Positions 51,734 through 59,624 of a DNA stretch of 64,000 nucleotides are shown one piece after another. Positions within the stretch are counted from its first letter, which is position 1, and each line of letters opens with the position of its first letter. This DNA comes from Gammaproteobacteria bacterium (GTDB taxonomy: Bacteria > Pseudomonadota > Gammaproteobacteria > Pseudomonadales > Azotimanducaceae_A). The position numbers and the translations under genes are program-made. The stretch lies in NCBI GenBank assembly GCA_012960755.1, contig DUAT01000171.1, positions 66,422 to 130,421 of the forward strand, given 5' to 3'. The notes below the pieces were generated by a model. That model did not search any database, was not told the origin of the DNA, and saw only the letters and a program-made list of their open reading frames with translations.

Positions 51734-52120
51734 CTAAGCCTTCTTCAGCATGAATATGAAATCACGAAAAATATCCATGAGCGTTTCGTGCTTGTAGTCG
51801 GTAAATTCCCCTGCATCCAAATACATACCGTGCTTTTCGCAAGCCTCGTACTCGATATGGGTTTGCACGGGGTCCTGTAGTTTTTCAATGGGGTCGCCGC
51901 ATCGCGGGCAGCAAATGTCGCGAATTTTATTCTGCTCCCGACCGATGGTGGGGTCCCCGGTGTCGACATGATCAGACATCCACTTTCTTTTCAGGGTCTC
52001 AGCTTCGCCGATATCGAACCACAGACCTTTACAGGTAACGCATCGATCGACGGTGACGTTACCCTCCAATGTACTAAGAGTCTGCTCTTCCATCGGCGAT
52101 TTACATTTGGGGCACTGCAT
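51734..52120 (-). CDS. Zinc-ribbon protein with two zf-TFIIB-type units
   Basis: 128 residues. The first unit is CPKCKSPM...VDRCVTCKGLWFDIGEAETL; the second is CCPRCGDPIEKL...YEACEKHGMYLDAGEF. Both follow C-x-x-C plus (C-x-x-C)-x-G-x-W/Y-x-D-x-G-E, as in the zf-TFIIB family, although the second has CEKHG in place of CxxCxG. A C-terminal amphipathic helix (MDIFRDFIFMLKKA) follows. The gene stands alone between ppc and pcp. It is related in type to the protein at 93-404. The function is unknown. Confidence 0.82.
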   Translation of the reverse strand: MQCPKCKSPMEEQTLSTLEGNVTVDRCVTCKGLWFDIGEAETLKRKWMSDHVDTGDPTIGREQNKIRDICCPRCGDPIEKLQDPVQTHIEYEACEKHGMYLDAGEFTDYKHETLMDIFRDFIFMLKKA

Positions 52121-52233
52121 GGCTTATCCTTTCTTTTTAGAAACTATTTTGCTGGCATTATCCATTGTTTTCAACGCGTTGCGAAGAGGGGAAGTTAAGA
52201 AAAATGCCCAGGTGTCTGTCAATTTGGAACCGA

Positions 52234-52836
52234 TCAGCTAAAAACCCCTTTTTTCGAGTGAAGTTCCTCGACACTGGCCAGAAGGCAGTTTGCAAAGTCC
52301 GACAAAATAGCCGGGTCGCAGGTACATTGTTCGCCCTTGTAAACAAGCCGTGTGCCGAAAGGTGGCAGGTGAACAAATACAACAGTCTCCACCACCGGCC
52401 GTTGCAGTTTCATCATTTCCAGGACGTAGAGTGTTTCGTCGCATAGAAAACCACCGGCATCATTAGAAATCCTAACGGGTATTTGTTCCGCTTTAAGCGC
52501 GTGGTGAAGCGCAGTGCTGTCAATAGTGGCCTGGAGGGTGTCTGGCGCGCCGGTGATGATCGGTGTGGATGGAAGCTGACCGTTGTTGTCCTGTCGCGGA
52601 TTGCGTTTGTTTCTGGCGACAGTCTCAATATGGAAATATTCTTCCTTGCCTTCACCCATACTGATGATAATGTTGGGTTCAAATTCTGCAATGGCTGCTT
52701 GAAGTAACTCCAGCGGTTTTCCCCAGACGACGGGAATTCTGAGTGTCGCCACGTCACGGAGGCTTGAGGCTGCAACCCAGGATGAATTGACGTTTCTACC
52801 ATCGAATGGGGAGAATCCTGTGACGAGGGTAGGCAT
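52234..52836 (-). CDS. pcp: Pyroglutamyl-peptidase I (peptidase C15)
   Basis: A 200-residue cysteine peptidase that removes N-terminal pyroglutamate. The start MPTLVTGFSPFDGRNVNSSW corresponds to the family's TGFxPFGGxxxNPS. Catalytic residues are Glu in YFHIETVARN, Cys in DAGGFLCDETLY and His in VFVHLPPF. An ATG five codons upstream (52851) is also possible; neither has an obvious ribosome-binding site. It is divergent from the alcohol dehydrogenase gene, with 84 bp between them holding the promoters. Confidence 0.88.
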   Translation of the reverse strand: MPTLVTGFSPFDGRNVNSSWVAASSLRDVATLRIPVVWGKPLELLQAAIAEFEPNIIISMGEGKEEYFHIETVARNKRNPRQDNNGQLPSTPIITGAPDTLQATIDSTALHHALKAEQIPVRISNDAGGFLCDETLYVLEMMKLQRPVVETVVFVHLPPFGTRLVYKGEQCTCDPAILSDFANCLLASVEELHSKKGVFS

Positions 52837-52919
52837 AATGTATGAAGCCATGAGGGATTGGGTATAGTATCAAGCTTGAGGACTATTGCCGATAGGCACA
52901 ATTCAAACAGGAGGTAGAT

Positions 52920-54008
52920 ATGAAAGCAGCGGTATTTCGTGAAGTGGGTCAACCACTGGAAATAGAAGACATTCAGATTTCAAAACCGGGCCCCCGGGAA
53001 GTGCTGGTCAGAACAGCTGCAGCAGGGGTTTGCCATAGTGACCTGCATTTTATCGAGGGATTGTACCCTGGCCAGTCGCCCATGGTACTGGGTCATGAAT
53101 CTGCGGGGATTGTGGAACAGGTCGGCTCCGACGTGTCCTATGTCAAGCCCGGAGATCATGTTATTACATGCCTTTCTGTGTTTTGCGGGCACTGTGAAAG
53201 TTGCCTCACGGGCCATATGTCACTTTGTAGCAGCTCGGAAACCCGTCGTGGTCATGACGAAGAGCCCAGACTTGCCAAGGAAGGAAACATCGTCCATCAG
53301 TTTGCCAATCTATCCTCGTTTGCAGAACAGATGCTGATTCATGAGCATGCACTGGTTAAAATCAGAGATGATATGCCTTTAGACCGGGCTGCCCTGATTG
53401 GCTGTGGGGTCACCACCGGTGTGGGTTCGGTATTCCATACCGCCAAGGTTGAACCCGGATCCTCAGTGGCAGTCATTGGTTGCGGTGGGGTGGGTCTGTC
53501 GTGCATCAACGGCGCGGCACTGGCTGGTGCAGGAAAAATAATCGCGGTAGATATGGTGGACTCGAAACTCGAAATGGCGAAAGACTTTGGTGCCACCCAT
53601 GTTGTCAACGGCAGTACGGGAGATGTGGTCGACCAGGTCCGGGAACTGACTGGCGGCCAGGGGGTGCAGTATTCATTTGAGGCCATCGGATTGAAACAAA
53701 CAGCCGAGCAGGCCTTCAGCATGATCCGACCAGGCGGTGCAGCGACCATTATTGGCATGATCCCCGTGGGCGTAAAAATCGAATTGACGGGTTCTTCATT
53801 TTTACAGGAGAAGAAAATCCAGGGATCGATGATGGGCTCTAATCGTTTTCGGGTAGATATGCCCAGATTTATCGATTTTTATCTACAGGGAAAACTGCAT
53901 TTGGATCAAATGATATCGAAGCGCCTTCCCCTTGAAAAGATCAACGATGCATTCGCGGATATGAAAACCGGAGAAGTTGCCCGAAGTGTCATCATATTTG
54001 ACCACTAG
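52920..54008 (+). CDS. Zinc-dependent alcohol dehydrogenase (MDR, class III-like)
   Basis: A 362-residue medium-chain dehydrogenase. Catalytic-zinc ligands are in GVCHSDLH, GHESAG and IGCGVTTG. The structural zinc lobe is CGHCESCLTGHMSLC, with four cysteines. The NAD-binding motif is IGCGGVGLSCI, with Asp of AVDMVD after the second strand pointing to NAD+ rather than NADP+. A segment at about 116-125 (TRRGHDEEP) recalls class III and mycothiol/NDMA-type enzymes. AGGAGG precedes the ATG. The substrate is unknown; long-chain or aromatic alcohols fit with the other genes in this region. Confidence 0.9.
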   Translation: MKAAVFREVGQPLEIEDIQISKPGPREVLVRTAAAGVCHSDLHFIEGLYPGQSPMVLGHESAGIVEQVGSDVSYVKPGDHVITCLSVFCGHCESCLTGHMSLCSSSETRRGHDEEPRLAKEGNIVHQFANLSSFAEQMLIHEHALVKIRDDMPLDRAALIGCGVTTGVGSVFHTAKVEPGSSVAVIGCGGVGLSCINGAALAGAGKIIAVDMVDSKLEMAKDFGATHVVNGSTGDVVDQVRELTGGQGVQYSFEAIGLKQTAEQAFSMIRPGGAATIIGMIPVGVKIELTGSSFLQEKKIQGSMMGSNRFRVDMPRFIDFYLQGKLHLDQMISKRLPLEKINDAFADMKTGEVARSVIIFDH

Positions 54009-54055
54009 CGGGTGTTGAAGAAGTTCCGGTTAGGTACAAGGCCAGGCGAATATTC

Positions 54056-54661
54056 CTATCCTTCTTCCCTGAGGATGATCCGGCTGGTGTTGTCAGGAAA
54101 CCGACCTGTCTTCGGCGCATAAAATTCGCGGATTCGATCCATATCCTCGGTCATATTGCCGGATAAATAGAAAGAGAGGCCGAGACCCGCTTCCTTTTCT
54201 GCGTAATCAAGGTAGCCACAAACGATCGGGATGTTCGCCTCCAGCGCGATCCGGTAGAACCCGGATTTCCAGTAGTCGGTGTACTTCCGCGTTCCGGCAG
54301 GGGGTATAACCAGGGAGAGGCCGTCGGAGGCGTTGATGCGAGCCACCAGGTTTGCCACTAAATTGTGGGCGCCTGATCGATCCACCGGGATACCACCTAA
54401 AAAGGACAGTATTGATCCCACAACCGGTACGAAGAGGTTGTTCTTAATCAGGAAGTGGATTTGTAGATGGAATGTATAGGCGGCACCCAGCAGAAAAAAG
54501 AGATCCCAGTTGCTGGTATGGGGTGCAGCGATAATTATCATACTCTTGCTTTGAGGTACACCTCCTGCAACCTTCCAACCTGCGACTTTTATTATCGAAC
54601 GTCCAAGCCATCGCGAAAACCAGTTGCATCGGGGGGCGGGATGGTCCGTAGAGAGCGTCAT
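54056..54661 (-). CDS. PlsC-type lysophospholipid acyltransferase
   Basis: A 201-residue acyltransferase. Block I is HTSNWD (~48-53, the H-x4-D catalytic pair), block II-like GGIPVDR with binding Arg, block III in PPAGTRKY (usually P-E-G-T-R; Glu is replaced by Ala) and block IV IPIVCGYLDY. It transfers an acyl chain to a lysophospholipid-like acceptor at the inner membrane. The ATG overlaps the stop of the upstream flavoprotein gene (ATGA), so the pair is coupled. The replaced Glu of the PEGTR motif is shared with a branch of small 1-acylglycerol-3-phosphate acyltransferase-like proteins. Confidence 0.85.
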   Translation of the reverse strand: MTLSTDHPAPRCNWFSRWLGRSIIKVAGWKVAGGVPQSKSMIIIAAPHTSNWDLFFLLGAAYTFHLQIHFLIKNNLFVPVVGSILSFLGGIPVDRSGAHNLVANLVARINASDGLSLVIPPAGTRKYTDYWKSGFYRIALEANIPIVCGYLDYAEKEAGLGLSFYLSGNMTEDMDRIREFYAPKTGRFPDNTSRIILREEG

Positions 54662-56151
54662 GATTTGTTTAGGTAATCTCCCGCACTGGCACCGGCAATC
54701 TTACCGAACACAGCGCCGGATGTCAGACCAGTTCCGCCGGGATAGTTAAAGTAGAAAAGACCGCCGACAAGTTCGCCCGCCGCATAGAGCCCTTGGATCA
54801 CGTGACCATCATCATCGATAACCTGGGCATATTTATCAACTTTGAGACCCCCGAAGGTGAAGGTGATACCACAGGTAATCTGATAGGCAACGTAGGGAGG
54901 CATATCCAGTGGATTTGCCCAGTTTGATTTGTTGATTTTGAGACCTTCGGTTCCGCGGCCATCTTTTACTGTTGGGTCAAATTTCACTTCAGCATCGATG
55001 GCGTTGTTGTATTTCAATACCGTATCCAGGAATACCTGCCCGTCGACCCCTTCGAGTTTGTCAGCCAGACCGTCGAGCGTATCGGACTGCACCCTGGTTG
55101 CCTGACGGATCCTGTATTCATCTCTAAGCAAATCTGCCACCCTGGCATCGAATACCTGCCAGGCGAATTGCTGGGGTTGCATTAAAACTTCTCGTCCATA
55201 TTTTGCGTAGGTATAGTTTCGAAAGTCAGCGCCTTCATCTACAAAACGCTCGCCGTTGGCATTGACCATAATCCCCAGCGGGTAGGAGTGTTTTTGAAAT
55301 CCGTCGCCCACATCAAGGTCTCCGAATTCCGGTGCATTTCGATCCCATCCAACGGCATGACACCCCGACCAGTTTCCAGTCGTTGCGGCTCCAATATCAA
55401 TGGCCATTTTCAACCCGTCTCCGGTGTTAAATCGGGTACCCCGTACCTTGGCCAGCTCCCAGCCTGGCCCCAGGTAACGAGTTCGCCATTCACTGTTCGC
55501 TTCAAAGCCTCCGGAAGCGAGAATGATCGCCTTGCACCGGATGATTTCAGTCTTACCCTGACGCTTAATTTCCACACTGGTAATGCCGGTATCGTCGGTC
55601 ACCAGTTTTAGTGCTCTGGCTTCGTACTCGATTCGGATATTGCGTTTGCAGGCTGCGTCATGAAGCTGGCTGATGAGACCCTCTCCGCCGCCCCATGCTT
55701 CGACAGTTAGACCACCCCAGAACTTGAATTTCCCATCTACTTTAAAGGCCTGGCGCCCGTACATGGGCATAAATCGGACACCCTTGCGATTCATCCATTT
55801 AAGAGTTGAAAAACTGCCTTCGATGAGTGCTTCCGTTAAGTCGGGGTCTGATCGATACTGCGTCACACGACCCATGTCATCGTAGAACTCATCCCGTGTA
55901 TAGGCACCGAAATCCGTGTTGGCAATCTCTGACTCCGTGAGTTCCGGCATGAGTTGCTGCAGGTCAGATACGTCGTCGTAGACTACGCGCATTGCGCCTG
56001 CGGTAAAGCGTGAATTGCCTCCTCTTTCGGCTTCAGGCGCTCGTTCCAGCACCAGCACTGACTGCCCTTTTTCCTCTGCGGCCAGTGCGGCACACAAGGC
56101 AGCATTACCAGCGCCAACCACCACGACATCCGGCGAAAGTGTTTTGGTCAT
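54658..56151 (-). CDS. FAD-dependent dehydrogenase of the fumarate reductase/tricarballylate (TcuA-like) type
   Basis: A 497-residue flavoprotein. The FAD motif is VVVGAGNAALCAALAAEEKG (first 30 residues). ERGGNSRFTAGAMR is the substrate-proximal loop, ILASGGFEANSEW is the second FAD segment, and C-terminal TFGGLKVDKYAQV plus GLYAAGELVGGLFYFNYPGGTGLTSG closes the site. The arrangement is closest to TcuA-like tricarballylate and fumarate-reductase-type dehydrogenases that form double bonds in acids or ketosteroids. No haem or Fe-S partner gene is adjacent. Its stop is overlapped by the acyltransferase start codon. Confidence 0.87.
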   Translation of the reverse strand: MTKTLSPDVVVVGAGNAALCAALAAEEKGQSVLVLERAPEAERGGNSRFTAGAMRVVYDDVSDLQQLMPELTESEIANTDFGAYTRDEFYDDMGRVTQYRSDPDLTEALIEGSFSTLKWMNRKGVRFMPMYGRQAFKVDGKFKFWGGLTVEAWGGGEGLISQLHDAACKRNIRIEYEARALKLVTDDTGITSVEIKRQGKTEIIRCKAIILASGGFEANSEWRTRYLGPGWELAKVRGTRFNTGDGLKMAIDIGAATTGNWSGCHAVGWDRNAPEFGDLDVGDGFQKHSYPLGIMVNANGERFVDEGADFRNYTYAKYGREVLMQPQQFAWQVFDARVADLLRDEYRIRQATRVQSDTLDGLADKLEGVDGQVFLDTVLKYNNAIDAEVKFDPTVKDGRGTEGLKINKSNWANPLDMPPYVAYQITCGITFTFGGLKVDKYAQVIDDDGHVIQGLYAAGELVGGLFYFNYPGGTGLTSGAVFGKIAGASAGDYLNKS

Positions 56152-56281
56152 AACAAGTTAAATACCCGTTTGCTTTTCACGACAATTCAGCAATGTATCA
56201 TTGCGTCCTGCGTTGTACTAGGCCACTGAGCATTTTTGTTACGCCAGCCGATAAGGCATACCAATAATGCTCGGCGGGGTA

Positions 56282-57142
56282 TCAGCTGCTGCGCAATCTC
56301 TGCCAGGGGTTGTTTCTCTGAAAAAGGTTAAGCCAGTTGCCAAAAAGCATCAGCCCACCACCTATGATGAGTGTAACTTCAAAGCTTTCTGAGTAGAGCA
56401 TGACGCCGATTGTGGCAATCATGGGCAGACGAAGAAAGTCCAGCATTAACACGGTGCCCACTTCTGCATGGACCATGGCCCTGGTCATGCAATAGTGACC
56501 TGTCAGCGCTGTAATGCCGATAACGGATAACCAGATCCACTGAACCTGATTTGCCCACTGCCATTCAGAAATAGCCAGAGCCAAACCCATAGGTAATTGG
56601 ACAAGACACATAAACAACAGAACCGTCGCAGGTTTTTCTGTGGCGGCCAACGATTTTGTAGAGGTATGTGCGACTGCATAACAGACGGCTGCGGCGAGTA
56701 CGATAAATGAGGCGCTGCTAGTGATCCCCTGACCCGGTTTTACAATGATGAGCACACCTATCATACCCAGGCCAATCGACACCGTTCGCTTCAGAGTTAG
56801 TCTTTCTTTCAGGAAGATCGACGCAATAATTGCGGTCCAGATCGGTACCGTAAACTCAAGCGCGAATACCTCAGCCAGAGGCAACAGACCGATACCGGTG
56901 ATCCAGCCATATTGTCCTGCAAAGTGAAATAGATTGCGGAAAACATGTAATCCGACGCGCCTGGAACTGAACAGTCCCCGTTGTCGGGTTATCACCATCA
57001 CGGCTGATACAACCACCAGGCCAAGCAGACTTCGACAAAAAAGAATCTGGAACGTGTTGATTTCACCGCTCAGTTCACGGGCCGCAACAGCCATCAAACA
57101 AAATGATACCAGGGTCACTGACATCCAAAGGGCAGCAGTCAC
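56282..57142 (-). CDS. EamA/DMT-superfamily transporter
   Basis: About 286 residues with ten hydrophobic helices in two EamA repeats. The first starts MSVTLVSFCLMAVAARELSGEIN with FCRSLLGLVVV. The second contains FIVLAAAVCYAVAHTSTKSL and IWLSVIGITALTGHYCMTRAM, ending MLFGNWLNLFQ. These permeases usually export metabolites or amino acids. The GTG at 57142 is the likely start, 9 bp after the LLM gene; an ATG lies six codons later. A weak inverted repeat GAGCATT/AATGCTC (56224-56269) downstream may end the transcript. Confidence 0.8.
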   Translation of the reverse strand: MTAALWMSVTLVSFCLMAVAARELSGEINTFQILFCRSLLGLVVVSAVMVITRQRGLFSSRRVGLHVFRNLFHFAGQYGWITGIGLLPLAEVFALEFTVPIWTAIIASIFLKERLTLKRTVSIGLGMIGVLIIVKPGQGITSSASFIVLAAAVCYAVAHTSTKSLAATEKPATVLLFMCLVQLPMGLALAISEWQWANQVQWIWLSVIGITALTGHYCMTRAMVHAEVGTVLMLDFLRLPMIATIGVMLYSESFEVTLIIGGGLMLFGNWLNLFQRNNPWQRLRSS

Positions 57143-57151
57143 TGGTCGCGG

Positions 57152-58060
57152 TTAACCCAGCATCGATCGAACCTGGGCCAATCTGTTAATCGAGGATATG
57201 GCTTTATCCGGATCTGTTTGTAAGTTTCTGACGATAATATCGGTGTAACCCAGATTCCCCAATTGCCGAAACTGGTCGGCGACTTCAGAGACATCACCAA
57301 TGACCAGGGCCCCGGTGTTAAAACCACGATAGCCTTCCTCAGCCACTTGTTGCCTGACAAGGGTCGCTTCATCCTGGCTCGCGGCAACGTAAATATCCTT
57401 GCGTATGGCGATGGTGTTGGGAACAGGCCTGGCATGTTTTTGTAAGGCCCGCTGGTAAATCTCCATGGAGGTTTCTGCTTGTTCAAGGGTTTGGCTGGGG
57501 TCCCCGAGCCAGGCATCGCCTAATTTCGCAGCTCGCTCGATGGCCACTTCGGCAGACGCACCAATCCAGATTTTGATTGGCACCGGAGGCAATGGAGATA
57601 TTCTGGCGTTGCTAAACTTCCAGCGACCATCGAGAGTGACTGACTCACCACGCCACAAGTCACGCAGGGTATTTATGGATTGTTCGAATGCAGAAGGTCG
57701 ATTCTTTATGTTCATGCCCATTGCCTTGAACTGCTGCCTGCCACTACCCAAGCCGCATTGAAGGATAAATGGCCCTTTTGAAATGCACGCCAGAGTGGCA
57801 GTTTGCTCTGCGACCAAAACGGGGTTCCATAGTGGAAGGAGGAAGAGGGCACCTGCCGGTTTTTCTCCCCATTCCGCCAGAAGGCGCCCCAACACGGGTG
57901 TGTTTTGGTAATAGGGCGAGGGTACAACATGATGATCACCAACAAAAAGAGAATCAAGTCCTGCCTCACATGCAGCGCTGGCACGGGCAATCATTTGTTG
58001 GGCACCACTTCTGACATCTGTTGTTTGATAAGCGCTGGTAATCGAAATTCCTATTTTCAC
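57152..58060 (-). CDS. LLM-class (luciferase-like) flavin-dependent oxidoreductase
   Basis: A 302-residue F420/FMN-type TIM-barrel protein. It starts MKIGISITSAYQTTD with SLFVGDHHVVPSPYYQNTPVLG. LQCGLGSGRQQFKAMG is the phosphate-binding loop, and IWIGASAEVAIERAAKLGDAWLG is typical of the family. Members act as monooxygenases or dehydrogenases on diverse organic substrates; the cofactor cannot be decided. The G-L-G-S-G-R segment and the sequence LVAEQTATLACISKGPFILQCG match the F420-type tetrahydromethanopterin reductase-like branch, although gammaproteobacteria usually rely on FMN. It is first in a unit with the DMT transporter. Confidence 0.85.
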   Translation of the reverse strand: MKIGISITSAYQTTDVRSGAQQMIARASAACEAGLDSLFVGDHHVVPSPYYQNTPVLGRLLAEWGEKPAGALFLLPLWNPVLVAEQTATLACISKGPFILQCGLGSGRQQFKAMGMNIKNRPSAFEQSINTLRDLWRGESVTLDGRWKFSNARISPLPPVPIKIWIGASAEVAIERAAKLGDAWLGDPSQTLEQAETSMEIYQRALQKHARPVPNTIAIRKDIYVAASQDEATLVRQQVAEEGYRGFNTGALVIGDVSEVADQFRQLGNLGYTDIIVRNLQTDPDKAISSINRLAQVRSMLG

Positions 58061-58220
58061 ACTGGGTCTCCGAGGGGAAAGGGAGGTGGCCTAACGATTT
58101 ATTTTTTGGCGCTGTAATATTTTAACACAAAAATCCGTTTGGAAAGCATCGAAAAATATGCGTTAATGGCAAACCTTTTTGATTTTACAATTCTAAAAAT
58201 TCTTTATTATTCAGTATCTT

Positions 58221-59624
58221 ATGATTGGTGTAGGAATAGACTTTGGTACCTCGAACTCAGCCGCTGCCTGGTTCGATGGGGAGCGAGTGCGGCTCGTAAA
58301 ACTTGAAACATCCGAAAACATAATGCCCACCGCAACTCACCTTGATCGCGAACTGGCGTCGACCACTGGTGAAGCCGCAGTGCGACAATATATTGAAGAA
58401 AACCGGGACCGCATTGTCGAACTCACGCCGGAGGTTATAGCGAAAACCTCTATGCTGGTAGAGGGTCGCGATGTCAATGACCCAAATTCAGAACACGAAG
58501 TGGCGTTGATGAACACCTATGGAGAATCAATCATTGATCGTGGATTACCAGGGAGGCTGTTTCGTGGCATAAAGAGATTGTTAGGTAATCAATCCTTGAA
58601 ACGCCTGATGGTATTTAGTCATCCTTTTCGGCTTGTGGCTTTAGTCACGCCAATCCTGATTCACATTCGGGAGGCACTAGCCAGGTGCTTGCCGGAGGCT
58701 GACTACGACATCCACTTTGGACATCCTGTCAATTTCGAGGGCCAGAACGAATTTCGAAATGATCTGGGGTTGTCTCGCCTGGAGGAAGCCTGTGACTATG
58801 CGGGATTTAGAACTGTTTCGTTTTACCCGGAACCGATCGCAGCCACATTGAGCTATTTGCATGAAGAATCAAGAGGCGAATCAGGCAGGGCACTGACCCT
58901 GGATTTTGGCGGAGGTACACTGGATCTCAGCGTTGTTGAGTTCACCGGTGTGGAATTCAATGTGCTCGCTACTGCCGGAATGTCGCTGGGTGGTGATCAT
59001 ATTGATCAACTGATATTTAAGGAATTGTTGTTCCCGTTGCTAGGCAAGGGTGAGATATGGTCCAGGGTCTCCGACGGTCGCGTGATTGAAAACGAATTCC
59101 CCTTCGATGAATTTGAGGACAAACTGCTCAACTGGGCTGTGACCTATACATTGAACCAGAATCACTATCGCTCGAAGGTTGCAGATTGTATTCGCCAGGG
59201 GGGTAGACTGGCAGAAAAATTTTCCCGGCTTGATGACCTGATCAGTCACAACTACAGCTACCTCGCTTTTCAGTCGATCAAGGATGCGAAAGTTGCCCTG
59301 TCTGAATCGGAAGAGACGATCCTGGATATCCCAGAGCTGGATGTTTCCGTGGTTTTCACGCGAAGTGAATTTGAAAGGATGATGACGCCCATGCTGGCTG
59401 ATATCGATCAGATAGTTGACCAAGTGATAGAGCACGCCAACATTTCACCCGACGATATTGATGTCGTGATCCGAACAGGTGGTTCTTCTCAAATTGCAGC
59501 GGTAAGAAGTCTAATGGAGCGAAAGTTTCCTGGAAAGGTGACAGAGCATGACCCTTTTACCAGCGTCGCAGAAGGTTTGGCTCTCGCGAACTATTACGAC
59601 TACCAGTTTTCGAGCAGTCATTGA
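58221..59624 (+). CDS. Hsp70-family protein, YegD type
   Basis: A 467-residue protein consisting essentially of the Hsp70/actin-type ATPase domain. Phosphate-1 motif is VGIDFGTSNSAAAW (residues 4-17), phosphate-2 LTLDFGGGTLDLSVV (~228) and the adenosine motif IRTGGSSQI (~416). The C-terminal substrate-binding domain of DnaK is missing, as in E. coli YegD (about 450 residues). Such proteins are thought to act as specialised chaperones, but client and partner are unknown. No Shine-Dalgarno sequence precedes the ATG. It is convergent with the SNF2 helicase gene, with a 7-bp overlap at the 3' ends. Confidence 0.9.
   Translation: MIGVGIDFGTSNSAAAWFDGERVRLVKLETSENIMPTATHLDRELASTTGEAAVRQYIEENRDRIVELTPEVIAKTSMLVEGRDVNDPNSEHEVALMNTYGESIIDRGLPGRLFRGIKRLLGNQSLKRLMVFSHPFRLVALVTPILIHIREALARCLPEADYDIHFGHPVNFEGQNEFRNDLGLSRLEEACDYAGFRTVSFYPEPIAATLSYLHEESRGESGRALTLDFGGGTLDLSVVEFTGVEFNVLATAGMSLGGDHIDQLIFKELLFPLLGKGEIWSRVSDGRVIENEFPFDEFEDKLLNWAVTYTLNQNHYRSKVADCIRQGGRLAEKFSRLDDLISHNYSYLAFQSIKDAKVALSESEETILDIPELDVSVVFTRSEFERMMTPMLADIDQIVDQVIEHANISPDDIDVVIRTGGSSQIAAVRSLMERKFPGKVTEHDPFTSVAEGLALANYYDYQFSSSH

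Noticed and set aside
56224..56269. GAGCATT/AATGCTC repeat as a firm terminator after the DMT transporter gene
   Set aside because: The stem is short, the loop is long and no T-run follows on the minus strand, so it is mentioned only as a weak possibility.
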